From positions 7,230,001-7,294,000 of the forward strand of contig NW_025062478.1 in NCBI RefSeq assembly GCF_000002995.4: DNA of 64,000 bases, read 5' to 3'. This stretch comes from Brugia malayi (lineage: Eukaryota; Nematoda; Chromadorea; Rhabditida; Onchocercidae). This document shows positions 26,601 through 39,496 of this stretch, in pieces (within the stretch, counting starts at the first letter, position 1; each line of letters starts with the position of its first letter). The notes beneath the pieces are model-generated. The model searched no databases, had not been told where the DNA came from, and was given only the letters and a program-made list of their open reading frames with translations. Both the position numbers and the translations under genes were made by a program.

Positions 26601-29600
26601 GTAAAATAGGGTTTGATTTGAGTAGATTGTAGACTGAACAGTTGTTGCCTTGCAGAGAAGATGACATTTGACCAATCTTTTTTTTATTGGGACAAAAATT
26701 ATCGTTGATCATAGTCATTGAACGAAATAGTTCGAGGAAATAGTTGTGTGGGGGCCAGTGAATGTCAGATTGCTATCCAAAAATATAGTAAGCATTAACT
26801 CATAACATTTATAATATCACAGTAGCGCACAGGAAGTCAGTTAAACGAGATGCTGTCAACCTTGTCAAATTCGAACATAATTTACAGTTAGTAAGAAACC
26901 AACAAACAACAACGGAGGTGAACTAAGTAAAGAGCTGATAACTGTAAACAATCTAATTGGGGATAAATTCCAACACGTATTCGTTATTAATAAACACTGC
27001 AAATAAGCTAAGATACATGTAAGGTGAATATAAGATGAATGATTTCGTACCTGACATTGGAATAATTGTTCATAACAATCTTAAGATTGTCATGAACAGT
27101 TATTCTTCAAACATGACAATCTTAAATTACCCGGATTAAATATAATATTATTTCTAGATATTATAATTCAGTTTTTCTGACAGTTACTACCTAAAGCGGT
27201 AAATTTTTCATCTATTCCTTCATCAGGTACCATTATCACGATAACAAAACCACCTATATTACGTTTCACAGATTCAAATTACTCCTTAATTACTTTCCAG
27301 CGTCTTTTTTATCGGAGCTAAATACAGTCCCTTTCATCCGATGCGATTTATATTTTCTTGGTATTTAGATTCAGTCAGAACTGAGCCTACATTTCATAGT
27401 AATTAGGTTTAGTAATTTTGCTTTTTGTTCCATGGTTTCTTCTACAGGGTTTCTTGCTCAGATCGTTGTAGTGTATGGAAAAATAGCACAAATTTGTGAA
27501 TATATCACCTCTTGTTAACTCCATCTTAAATTTAGGATTCACAAATCCGTGTAGATCCGGTAATCCAGAAATGGATAGCAACGGTCGTATCAAAATATGC
27601 AGCAAATCGTTGAATTCATGCAGTTCGACATTCTGGTGCCATATCGGAGCTCAACTGCAAACAACACTTTGTTGTCCAGACAGAGGTAATTTCTACTTAG
27701 CTTTCTTTATATGATACATCAAATACAACTAGGGTTGCAATTTTTTGAAAATACCTCGTACAATTTTTTTGGAAAAAACACATTTTTTTGAAAATAGGTT
27801 CATACCAAAATGGATATTAGAGCATTAGAAATGGCATGTTTATTCGGCAATGAATGTCATTAAAACGAATCTCATGTGAACTTACGCTAAACACCAAATA
27901 CAATTCAAAACACTAAACAACTGAACTATTGCAGAAATGCAATTTTGCTTTTTATCCAGCTCTAAATGCATTTTTACCATATTTGCATTATAGTAGAGGA
28001 ATCGACTGCATGTCAACTACCACTTGCAATCGGTCATGGTGGAGCCAATCTTCAACGATGGTACTTCAACAACAACATCCATAAATGTGTACCATTTATC
28101 TACGATGGCTTGCACGGGAACCAAAATAATTTTCTCACCCAACAAGAATGCGAACAAACCTGCCCTGGTCAGTACAGTCTTCCATTCTCTCAGTCCTTAA
28201 AATAATTCATTTGTTAAATAAGAACATTTGAAGCCGACCATCTCATTTTAATGAGATCAGCTATTACTTTTTAAATTTATCATTTACCATTCGAATGCAA
28301 AATTTATTCATCGCAAAATGAAAAATGGTTACGAAATTATAAAAATTGGTTATTTTTCAGCTGAATTTACTTAAGTCCCTATAATTTGTAAAAATTTCGA
28401 TTTCAGTATTGTGATTTTTCTTTTGCATCCAATTTCAGTATTTGTGAATCCATGTGCTTCGGGTGAGGCGCAAATGGGACGAGGAGAGCGTCCACAGCAA
28501 TGCATTTCCCATAACCAATGTGCTAATGGTTATTGGTGCCATGTCGGCGCAGTCTCGCAAACAACCGTATGCTGTCCAGGAAGAGGTAGCTATTTCATCT
28601 GATTTCTAAATGTTTGAGGAATCGTAGATTTTCATCGTTTCCACTTGGAATTATTTCATAACCGATACCAATTCTTGCGTTATCTTTCAAGTAATGAATT
28701 CTGCAGCACAAGGATATGCAATTTGTCAGCAACCAGTGACAGCAGGAATGGGTAATGCAAACTTGCAAAGGTGGTACTATGACGTAAATACTAGGCAGTG
28801 TCTGTCATTTACTTATCATGGAACGATGGGTAATGAGAATAACTTTATCAGCAAAAAAGCATGTCAACTGACTTGTCCTGGTACTTTTACTAATTAACTT
28901 ATCAAAAATAGAGGATAGGATTAAGAGAATTTTACCCATTTATTTTTTACTGATAATCAAACTTTACTATATACCTGTGCGGTAAAGTCCCTTATCAGAC
29001 TTCTACAAATTATAATGTGTTATAACCGAAAATTATTTGCATATGATTCAACTGAAGAAAGTATTTTGTTTCTAGCCTATGTGAATGTATGTCCACAAGG
29101 TATTCCATTGTTGGAAATCAGCACCAATCAACCAAGACTGTGCGCGTTCGGTGAAAATAGCTGTGGACCAAAATACTGGTGTCATCTAGGCCTTGTACCA
29201 AGCGAGTACCAATGTTGTCCTGGTACGGAAACTAATTCTTCAGCATGCAAGATGCCACTATCAGTTGGCATCGGTGGAGCACCTGCATCACCTGTCAACC
29301 GCTGGTATTATGATGCAGCAGCATCAACTTGTAAAACTTTCGAGTACAATGGCAGGAAAGGAAACCAAAATAATTTCATAAGTGAAGCTGATTGCGCAGC
29401 CACTTGCACAGGTTTGCGCATTTCGAATATGCATTTTTTGCAAGTTAAAATTAAGTGAAAATTCGCTTCTTTTTATGTATCATATAGCTCTCTGTCTATC
29501 ATACTTTAGTTTTCGTGAATCCATGTGACCGTACAGTAACACTGCCACTGCAAACATGTTCCAATTCAGAGGCCTGTCCTAGTGGTACCTATTGCCATTA

Positions 29601-32600
29601 CGGATCAACATCACAAACTACCATTTGTTGTCCTTTCGGTACTATTTTAAAATAATTGATGAACTTTTTTCCTTAAATTTTTTCCAAATTTCTTGAAACT
29701 ATTTAAAGAAAGTAAAAATCTTCATCCTCATATCTTTTTCAAGTTTATTTTTCAGAAGGAAATCGCTGCTCGCAACCAATGGCTCGCGGTATTGGTAGTG
29801 GATCACTGCAACGATGGTACTACAATTCGATGAAAGGCATCTGTGAAATGTTCACATATAATGGAATACATGGCAATGCCAATAATTTCTTAAGCAAAGA
29901 GAATTGTGAAATTGCCTGCAGAATAAATCCTTGTCCTGATGGTTTGGCAATCAAATTTAAAATTTAACTTAACGATGAGTTTGAACTGTTGTCTGAAGTT
30001 CTCAACAGTAGATTTGAACTGATTTTAATCTTAGATAAACTTGATTTTGCAAACTAGACTACAGAAAACCTAGAAACTCGGATCAACTTTACTTTTTAGG
30101 TCAACCGTTCTCCACTTCAAACAGTGTTTATCAAGTATGTGTTGCATCAACACTCTACATAAACGGTTGTCCCAATGGTTACTGGTGCAATCCTGGTAGC
30201 AATTCATTTACTACAGTTTGCTGTCCTGGAGGTGATGTCTTTTGACAATGTGTTAAAATCTTGAAATTATACATTTTCTACATTGTTCTAACGCAGTTTA
30301 CACTTAAATCACTGAAACAAATATTACAATTTCAGCAGTTAATAACCCATGTAATTTGCCTATGGTAGTAGGTGAGGGTAATGAAAAGTTACAACGTTAC
30401 TATTACGACGCAATGGCAAGGGTATGTCGAGTTTTTACATATCATGGCATGAAGGGAAACCAGAATAACTTTTTATCACAGGTAAATGGATTTTCTTTTT
30501 AATTTTGTAATTGGTATGATACTGGAATGTATTTGTTAATCCTCGAGGAAATCTGTTTAAATGATTTCCTGTTAATAGAGTTTAAGAAATAATTCAAGAG
30601 CGTAAAACTATAATTTTAGAATTAGAACCTAAATAATAGCACTACACGTTTATTCGCTTATGTCAGACGTGGGTAGCCACTATTCCAATGCCACTGTTGT
30701 AATCGAATAAACTGATTATTTTCTACATGTGGTTGAAAGTTCTATTGATATGAATAAAAAGAAATTTTGCAAAGGATTTACTTAAGAAAATACCGCACAA
30801 CTATATGCATATGTTAACCTCACTATTTTCCGTTATCTAATATTTATTGTAAAGAATAAGTTCTCATTAAATAACAACTAAATGTTAAATATTAAATAAA
30901 AATTTCTTCTGAAATTCTTGTACCTGTAGACAGCCTGTCAGCTTCGGTGTCGTCCATTAGAAAATCCATGTATTGGACAACCGGCAACAACTACTGCAGG
31001 GCAAATACTCTTTTGCTCAGCCATCAATAAAGAGGTGTGTCCAGTAAATTTCTGGTGTCATATTGGTTCGACACCGGAAACATCTGTTTGCTGTCCTGGA
31101 GGTAACATTTTTATGTTTTTTATGAAGAATTTCGATTAGATAACGGACTACTTTCGTCAATTCAAAAATAGATCTATTAGTTTAACATAAATTTAGCAAG
31201 GTGAAGCTATTTCTGTGATCATTATCTTTCTGAAACTGTGGCTTCGATATTAGTTAAACTTGTGGAGAATGACAAATGTTTTTAGCAACAAATCCCTGTT
31301 CGGTACCGCTTTCACCGGGTTCTGGTAATGCGGATCTGTCGCGGTGGTACTACAGTGCTGATGATCGTGAGTGTTTACCTTTCCAATACAACGGCATAAG
31401 AGGCAATCAGAACAATTTCTTGTCACAAATGGAATGCTCGAGGACTTGTCCAGGTTGACTTTTTTATTCACCTACTGTTATGCTAGTTGCAATTTGAACA
31501 ATGTGACATTCATCAATATATGAGATAATTATTTTCTTAAAGAACTGATCATAATAGTTAAGTACGAATTCAATGTAAAAAGAGAAATTGCATTGAAGTG
31601 CAAAACAGTGCATAGCTGTCGATTCTTTAATCTGAAGGATATCTTTTGATTGATCTCAGACTATTTTCTTTCCTATAATCTTAGATCTTCTTTCATTTTA
31701 TGCTTTACTCAACAGTACTGCACTAATTAGCGCAAAAGACTTGTACTAATAGATTACCTGCTATTCCTCATCTGGAATATATTTTACTAGAAATTAGTTT
31801 GAACATTTTGAAAAAAGATTTTGTTTATACGTGTCATTCCAGTGACGAGAGTTTTTAGTTCGAGAATCTGTATACTTGAAAACTTTGTACAAAATGAGAA
31901 AGGGAAACCCAAGAAATGGATTATATATCCAAGGAAGGATATATAATCCATTGGAGGCAAATTTCCGCAGTATAGCCTCTTTTGTTTGACCGGAAATAGT
32001 AAAAAATCTCAGAAGTTACTACTGTCCGTTATACAAGTCCGACATTCTTTAAGAAGGAAAAAATTAAGATTATACAAAATTTTAAACAATGATTTCTAGT
32101 GAATAATATCGCGATTTTAAGTGGTTTGTTTATCTAAAGGAATAATGTGGGCAGACTTAATAAATAATAAACTGAATTTTTTGTAACACTGAATTTAATA
32201 TGATTTATATTAATGAATTAATTATGAATAGCATCGAATTATGGCAATTAATTAAAGCAAATTTTTAATTGGCACATGAAGAGAATTGAACATTTGTGTT
32301 TTAAATCGATTTCTGACTTATCTTCCGTTGTAATATTATTAAACCATTCATATCTAATGTTAGTTTTCGGTAATTTCTTACTCATTCGAGCACCTCTCCG
32401 TTTAAAACATAGCACTTTATTTTAGATTTATACAGTAAGTTTTTGATCCGCATTTAAAAGAACTGCAGATAGTGTGAACGAATTTAATCCTTAAACGTTC
32501 CTGATTTTATTTTTTTTTTTAAATTCACTCATAAAATATCCTGTAGAATTGTAAAGTTATTCAAGTACTAAGGATTAATATTTATTAGTCGAGTCAGTTC

Positions 32601-35285
32601 ATTGCAATAGGGCATCATTTCTGAAGCATACTAATTCCATATTAATGATAGTAAAGTGTCCACTGTTTACTATAGATTGCAAGGTTTATTACTTTTTATT
32701 TTTTACAAATTTAGAGCTAATTTGAAGTAATTGAGATGAATTGAATTAATGTGATTGATGTTTTCATAAGTTGCAAAATAGGACGCTTTGATGAGCGGTG
32801 CAGCAATGAAAGCTAGGAAAAAACTTTAATTTGCAAAGCCTTAATTCGTTTTTTGGGGTAGCAATTTTTAAATAAAAAATTGAATATTCCCAAGAAATTT
32901 TGTTTTCAGTAATTGTAATCAAACGTTAGTGATTTAGCGCTTTGGTATTATAGCTCAAGGCCAATGTCATTACTTCTTCCATTATTCTTCCCAAATTATG
33001 AGCAGAAAAAGTTTGCCCAGGTGGGCTATTTAAAAAAGACAAAAAAAGATGCAGACCATTGTTGGAAATGCCGTATACTGAGAATTGTAAATCTAATAAA
33101 TTTCTTCTTTGAAAGTAATTAAACTCATTTAAATTCGATATTACAACGTTATTCTACAAAAATAATATCGCCAATGATTTTTAAGAAAATAATATGCTAA
33201 AGTGTCTGTGCAGCTTGTTCAAAAAGCTGACTTTTTGACCTTTTTGGTGTTCTAATTTGAGTAAGTTAATGAAAGCGTTCGCAAGAATTGAGTTACATCT
33301 ACATTAAAAAATTTGTTACAAACGTCAAATATTAGAAGTCTAAAAAAAACTGACAGATTATTTCGTTCAAAAATTCTGACTAGGAATTAATTCTACAACT
33401 TTACCTTTTGAGCTATATGCTAATAAAATGAACTTCCGCTTAGACAGTTACCGGCTCTCAATGTTTGGTCAAAATTAAGTTCAGTGGCAATATTACAATT
33501 TTTTTTACTTTTTTCAAAGAAGAAACACTCATATATGTGCAGAATTGATGCCTATTACAATGTCAATTTTAGGTCTTTTAATTATATCGATAATTTGAAT
33601 AATTGAAAATTTTGAAACCCTATCTTGAGTATCTCTTGTTTTTGCTATGTATTTGTAGCAATTTCCGGATATTTCAGTATGGTAAAATACTGGATGTAAT
33701 GAATATATTACTTTAAGCTATTACTGTCCCCTTATATATATATTCATTAATTTGTCTTCAGATTAATTTCATAGCACCTTGCTCGTTTTAATATTTTTCC
33801 GAAAAATTTGCTCTTTTATAAAGCAGATCAGGTAAACTTAGATTCAATTCTTACCTTATGGACATAAAGCTTTCTTTGAAATAAAACTGCCTAAAAATAA
33901 GCGAAAATGGGAAAGCACACTAATTATTAATGTCAGGAAATTCATAAATTATTAATTCTCTTTTGCTATATTCTTTTATCATAAGAATTAAATTCATATT
34001 TAGTTTTGAAATAGTTTTTTAGTATTAGAAGTATAAATATCTATAAATTAAAAAATATATGAAAATTTTGCATACCCAATAATAATTCAAAACCAGAAAT
34101 TTAAAGATTGTACAATGTTTTATCTAATAAGTAAATAACCCAATTTAAGAAATATATTTGAATTTGTTGTCTAAATCTATCTCATAGTAGGATTTTTCAA
34201 TTTTTTCAAATTTTTATTTTCTCATATTTTACAGACAATAAGTTATAATCTATCACATACTTTTAATTCTTACTGTTTTATTGGTCATTCTATTGCATAA
34301 ATTGCAACTGTTTACTTACTCTAATTCATTTACTGTGACTATTTTCTGTCATTAAGTGGTTTGAATCACTAGTATTATGACTGAAATTCATATTTGTGTT
34401 CCTGAAATCGTAATTTTTGGTCATAAGCTATAAATTGGGATGTCTTCACTCAAAATCTTATAGCATTTTAATCTCAGTGATATATATTAATTGAATATTA
34501 ATATTGAACTATTTCTCCAATATTAAATTGTTTCTTTTTAACTTCTTCCACATTTCTTGTTCCAAATCTTTGTTATTTCATGTAGTTACGGACTGAACTT
34601 GTTAGTTTATTCTTCATCTTTTCATTGAACTTTCAGAACAGCTATGCTTATTATCGATAGATAAAGGAGCTTGTAGTGAACATCAAACACGTTATGCCTT
34701 CGATCGACAACAGGTTATTTATTTTATAATAATTTTCGATTACTGCGACAAATTTAAAACTACCACCGTGCCTGTAGTTGAAAATGTCTACATATTCAGA
34801 TGGCGAAAGGATACAACTTAAAACAGAAACTGCAACATATAAAATAAGGACGTAAGAAAAGATTCAAGGAATGCGAGGGATTTTTATCTGAAATAAATGG
34901 AATGTTTTTGAGAGAAATTAAACATAGTTTTGATGCGACACTCAGTTATGAGTTGATATAAGCAATTTTGTTTCCACTTGCAAAATGGCACTCTGATAAA
35001 TGAAAAACGAATCAAGGCTAAATAAACATTTCATTTGAAATATATTACTTATTTCTAAAAAACTGTGATCAACAAATGACCCGTTAATTTCGTTGATTAT
35101 TTAATCCTATTCAGTTTGATCATTTTTATTGAGAGAATTTTTCATTTTTCTTTTTTGGAGTAATATTTGATTTTCCATTACAGAATCAATGCATATCATT
35201 CGAGTATACAGGTTGTGGTGGTAATCTGAACAATTTCCGTTCGTTAGTTGATTGCATATCAACTTGTGGACAACTAGGATTTTGA
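23669..35285 (+). CDS. Giant secreted multi-Kunitz / lustrin-type protein
   Basis: Twelve Kunitz (K) and nine lustrin-type Cys (L) modules, about 1,161 aa without the signal exon. Exons: 23669-23792 (linker); 23918-24085 K1; 24338-24502 K2; 24663-24794 L1; 25102-25272 K3; 25413-25556 L2; 25622-25789 K4; 26065-26211 L3; 26412-26585 K5; 27536-27685 L4; 27994-28167 K6; 28439-28585 L5; 28707-28880 K7 (or from 28692); 29076-29411 L6+K8; 29510-29638 L7; 29756-29941 K9 and start of L8; 30100-30231 L8; 30336-30481 and 30930-31101 K10+L9; 31286-31453 K11; 34637-34713 and 35184-35285 K12, ending QLGF-stop. Phases agree throughout. K modules read C-(24)-C-x2-F-x-Y-x-G-x2-GNxNNF-C-x3-C with RWYY; L modules end (Y/F)WCHxG...TTVCCP. 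K2-K11 lack Cys14 and Cys38; K12 has all six. Similar nematode proteins are extracellular or cuticle-associated; inhibitor activity is doubtful for K2-K11. No lustrin exon was found in the 3.2-kb last long intron. Confidence 0.9.
27061..27104. repeat. 44-bp near-perfect palindrome inside an intron
   Basis: Two 22-base arms without a spacer, matching at 20 of 22 positions and centred on ACAATCTTAAGATTGT. A third partial copy (ATGACAATCTTAA) follows at about 27112-27124. It lies in the long intron between K5 and L4 of the Kunitz/lustrin gene. It may be a small inverted-repeat remnant or a cruciform-prone site. Confidence 0.85.
31915..31952. repeat. Perfect 16-bp inverted repeat with 6-base loop
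   Basis: AATGGATTATATATCC, then AAGGAA, then the exact reverse complement. It lies in the 3.2-kb intron before the last Kunitz module. In RNA it would form a hairpin of 16 pairs; the short loop makes a microRNA precursor unlikely. Confidence 0.85.
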
Positions 35286-36065
35286 GAGATTGCTCCAGTT
35301 TTGGAATTCTAACAAGTTTTCATTATATTGACAACATTCTGTCAAGTCTTCTTTATTTACAAACAGTGCTTTCCGGAATGACATCAAGGATTCAGGATGA
35401 TTATGAACATTTCTGGTTAATTCATATTTAAGTTTAACCAAAATTTTTTCCACAACTTGATGTCTCGTATGAATTTGATATCTTATGCATCCTTTTTAAC
35501 TTTACAACTATTTATTTCTGGAAAAGAATGTTTTATTCTGAAATTTCCAAAATTTCCAGAAAGTTTTTGGACAATTTTGGTTATTTTTTTTATGCTTCAA
35601 AAACGTTGAAATGCGTATTAGGATGTTTTGAATTTCAATGTATTAAGGATTTTCTCTTGATAAATGTTAAAATGCTACTTAACACTTTAATTTGCAACTT
35701 TAGATTTTGATCTGTCTGATCCATAATTCAAATGGAAAAGAAATGAGTTTGGTCTTAAATTTTGAGTAAATTCACATAAGTTGAGATACTATCATGACTA
35801 GATTTTTGAAAAAATTTTTCTCAATTTTTCATGCATGTGTTATAGTGAAAATGATTTTTGATTTCATGCAAACTTTGCGATGTATTTTATAGTTAAGTAT
35901 CTATTTCAAGTGAATGCTAAGAATTCAGCTTGACCTTTTGCATCATACATTCATAGTTGACAATTACTAACAGTCCTCGCGTTGTTGTCTTGAGAAAAAG
36001 TGACTGAAACCGTAATCAAATTTCAGTATGTATTTCGCCCATACTTTTCTCACGTCATTTTGTCT

Positions 36066-36237
36066 TCAAAATTTATAAATTATTTGTTTGTAAAAGAAAT
36101 TTATAATTTTATAAAATCACTATAAAAAAAAATTTATAAATTATTAAATAAATTAAAAAAATTCAAAATCTATAAAAATTATTTATAGATTAATTCAAAA
36201 TTTATAAAAAGAAAATTTATAAAATATAAATTATTTG
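36066..36237. repeat. A/T low-complexity block built on AATTTATAAA units
   Basis: Irregular repeats of AATTTATAAA and its complement fill about 170 bases with almost no G or C. It is likely slippage-derived simple sequence. Confidence 0.75.
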
Positions 36238-39200
36238 AAACTGATCTCTTCTTTAACTTACTTTATATTAAAAAACATAATCAATGCTATCTAAATTGGC
36301 AAAGGTACGTTAATTAGAGATATCAATTTACACATCTGCGATATATTAATACTTTTTTGAAGTATTTGAAAAATCTTTTAAAAAATTATTTGAAATAATA
36401 AACAGGCTGAATACTTTTGAGGTTAATTCAGTCTATAATTTCAATTCAAAATCTATTTCGTTGTGTAATAATTTATAGCTTGCACTTTACTTTTTTGTTT
36501 TTCCATCGTCCAGGGAATCAAAAGAACGTAGAATGAATGAGAAAGGGCTAGAAAGAAGAAGGCGGCTTTATCGAGTTTTTTATTGTTAGAGAAAATTGTT
36601 TGTTGCAACACTTATTAGTTTCAATTTATAAATCTTCGTTTAGTTAAGTTTTAGTTCGTTTTTGTTCTGAAATGAGCCATTTTGCTCCAACCTAGAGAAG
36701 AGAATGAGAAATGAAGTTGAGATAAAGTGTGACAAAAATATGTGAAGACGAGGAGACAAGATTGTATTCGAATGTGCCGTGTTGTATTTAGCGTGTTGAT
36801 CATAGTTTGTAACACTAGGTTTTTCTTCCTTAGTAGCTATTTTTTCTTTTTATTAAAATTAAAACTGATTATGAACTTTCGAAATTCAAAATCATTTTAA
36901 GAAATGACGCATCTTGGAAGTGCCTAACCTGTCTTATCTCGGTTCAAAATTTTAGAAATTTCCTACCTATCTGAAGCTAAGGTGTTTCACAATTTATCAA
37001 AGATCTGTTTCGTAGTAGAAATCTCAGGCACTTAACGCAGGGAAAATAAACATCTCGGCTAAAATATTCAGAAGGGATTCAAAAGGAAATGGAATATTTA
37101 GAAGGGGCAATCAAAAGAAATGGAAAATATGGATGGATACAGAGCGAACGACTGGAAATAATTTAAAGCTCAATAGATCTCTTTCCATTTTTCTTCCATC
37201 GCTTTTTCTTTTCACCACATTTTTCTCATAAATAAATTTCATATTGATTATTTATGTCATATATCAGCATCAGCAAGATCAGTTCGATCCTTTATTTCCC
37301 TATTGATAAAAAGACTTCTTTCAGTGAATGTATCAGTTGCTTGCTTCCTTCACCGTATTCTCTTTCATTGCCAACTCATCAACTTTTGTTGATTTCCTCT
37401 TTGAATATTATTTCTATTATCTCACCAGCTGTTTTGTCACTCGTCAAATTGGCTGTTACTCTTTATTAATTCATTCCTCTTTCTGCTTTACATTTTTCTT
37501 TATTTAACATTTCTAAAGCACAAGAATAACTAGGATTATTTATGCAGTAACTGTTGACAAATTTTATTTTAATATTAATATTAATTTTTTAGATATCATT
37601 ACCATTAACCAGTTATTTGATTCGTTCGAAATAAACAAAATTGCTCAATTTAAAGAATTTTGAAATTTAAATTTTGACTTGCAAATTCTGTTTGGAAGCT
37701 CAGATCATAATTTTGTCTTCTTATAATCTGACTTCTTATCACTGATGACTCGAGTATGTAATTAATAGATTAACGCTCGTAATACAGAAAACAAATTACC
37801 AACTTTATTCCGATATCTAGCAGAATTTGCTTAAGCATATAACCTTTACCCTATCAACGCTCAAAGAGCTTTTGGAAGAGTAGAATAAATGGCATTGCAT
37901 CAGTTGCTCTGAAAATTAGAGTGAAAAAAACTATTCCATTCCTGTCCGTCTTTCAGATTTATTTTTTCATAGCGAATTTATTGCTATTTCTTTCAAAAAT
38001 CTTAAGAATTCTTGCATTTACTTTATTCGTTTATATTTTGCTGTCAGAAATGAAATTGAATGGATTCAGGAAGAGGCGGTTGAAATAGTTGTCATTTCTC
38101 TGTTTTCGCATTATCAATATGCAAAATAACATCCTTAGAAACGATTTCTGATTTCAGATTTGAATTTTCGTCAAACCTCTAAATTAATTAAATATGTTGT
38201 AAAATAAGGCTAATTCATTATATTATTACAGAACACTCAAATTATGTGTTGGCTACAAATAATTTTTTCAGATGATAAATGGATTATGTTGGAGTGATAG
38301 CTCTATGCGATGTAAAAAATTTAAAAAAAAAATAAAAATTTTAAGAAAAAAAAAAGTAAAAAGTTTAAAAAAGAAAAAAGAATCCATTTATTCGGGCTTA
38401 TTCTCGTTTAAATTGCAATTTATAAATGCAATTTATGTTTAAAAACTTTTTCGCTGTATTTTCCTATAATATTTTTTTTCTCTTGTTGATATTATAACGA
38501 ATCATACACACTGAAGAAACAACTAGATGGGAAAATCGGCTCATGTATTAAATTCATAGAGAAGTTCAAGTGGCCCAGGAATGCTTGGTAATCCATTAAC
38601 AGTTATATCACTGCATTATTGGCAAGAATGAAGTGTCCAGTGCTGCGAGAGTAGCTAATGCTAGCAGAAATGATCATACCACTTGTTCTTCTAACTTTGA
38701 AACTAGTCTTTTCAATTCAATATTGGGCGGAAAAAGAAGTATGCAATTGTGTTGTCACGTCGCATAGATATGTTATGCTTGCAACAGGACATAACAACGC
38801 TTACAGCTGTGGTTTTTTTTTTTCAGCTGAAACAAATTATTGCAAGCAATACTAATTAATTAACTGTGATCTGTCCATACCTGCAATATCTTGTCGTCTT
38901 TAGAGCCAGAAACGATTCGTTTTAGCAACATACCTGTAAGAAAATAATAGTTTCATTAATGCCTATCTTCACTCTTTTAAAGTAAGCCCAGTGACTGATC
39001 AGAGTTACAGAGAAGTAGAGGGAGGGTGGGCTGCGTTTGGAGTTTCAAATTTGAATTCATTAGAAAAAAATTGTTTATTAAACCAGAATGCACCAGGAGG
39101 GCAGGCAGCACAGCGAACGCAGCGAAGGAAGAGTTCGTGTGGTGTTTATTGTGCATTGTACTACGGATGTTGCTTGCAGAGATTACCGGAGATGAGGGAA

Positions 39201-39426
39201 CGGACGGAGATTAGTTGTAGGGGCGGTGGTTGAACAACTGTTTGCTCTGTTGCATAACTCTCCAATTCAATAAGTGATTGTTTCGTGATCTAAGGAAGCA
39301 TTTCCTGCACATCCGCCATTCTTCAGCACATCGCACATATGTTTAACCTACCAAATCAGTGATAATTTTTTCATTTACAGCTATGTTTTGGTCTTTTAGA
39401 TCAGTGCAGATAAGTGAAGAATGATG

Positions 39427-39496
39427 GCATGCTTGCATGCACTAAAATAACTATAGCTGCTGCTGCACTGCATTTGAGTGCATGCATGTATGCATG
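39427..39496. promoter_or_regulatory. Cluster of TGCATG elements
   Basis: Four TGCATG hexamers (and a fifth GCATG) occur within 70 bases, at about 34-39, 79-84, 83-88 and 91-96 past position 39400. TGCATG is the DNA form of the UGCAUG site bound by RBFOX-type splicing factors, known to regulate nematode splicing from introns. Whether this stretch is transcribed is unknown, so function is inference. Confidence 0.3.

Noticed and set aside
32935..33035. Possible decayed lustrin-type exon (GTTTGCCCAG followed by GT) between K11 and K12
   Set aside because: The conserved Cys and CHxG pattern is not present in any frame and stops interrupt it.
38658..38855. 65-codon open frame beginning with a hydrophobic stretch, possible signal peptide exon
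   Set aside because: No good donor in a useful phase, no downstream partner exon, and no recognisable mature domain.
38991..39233. 80-codon open frame in a less AT-rich patch
   Set aside because: No family resemblance and no splice partners; two overlapping frames are open, as expected from composition alone.
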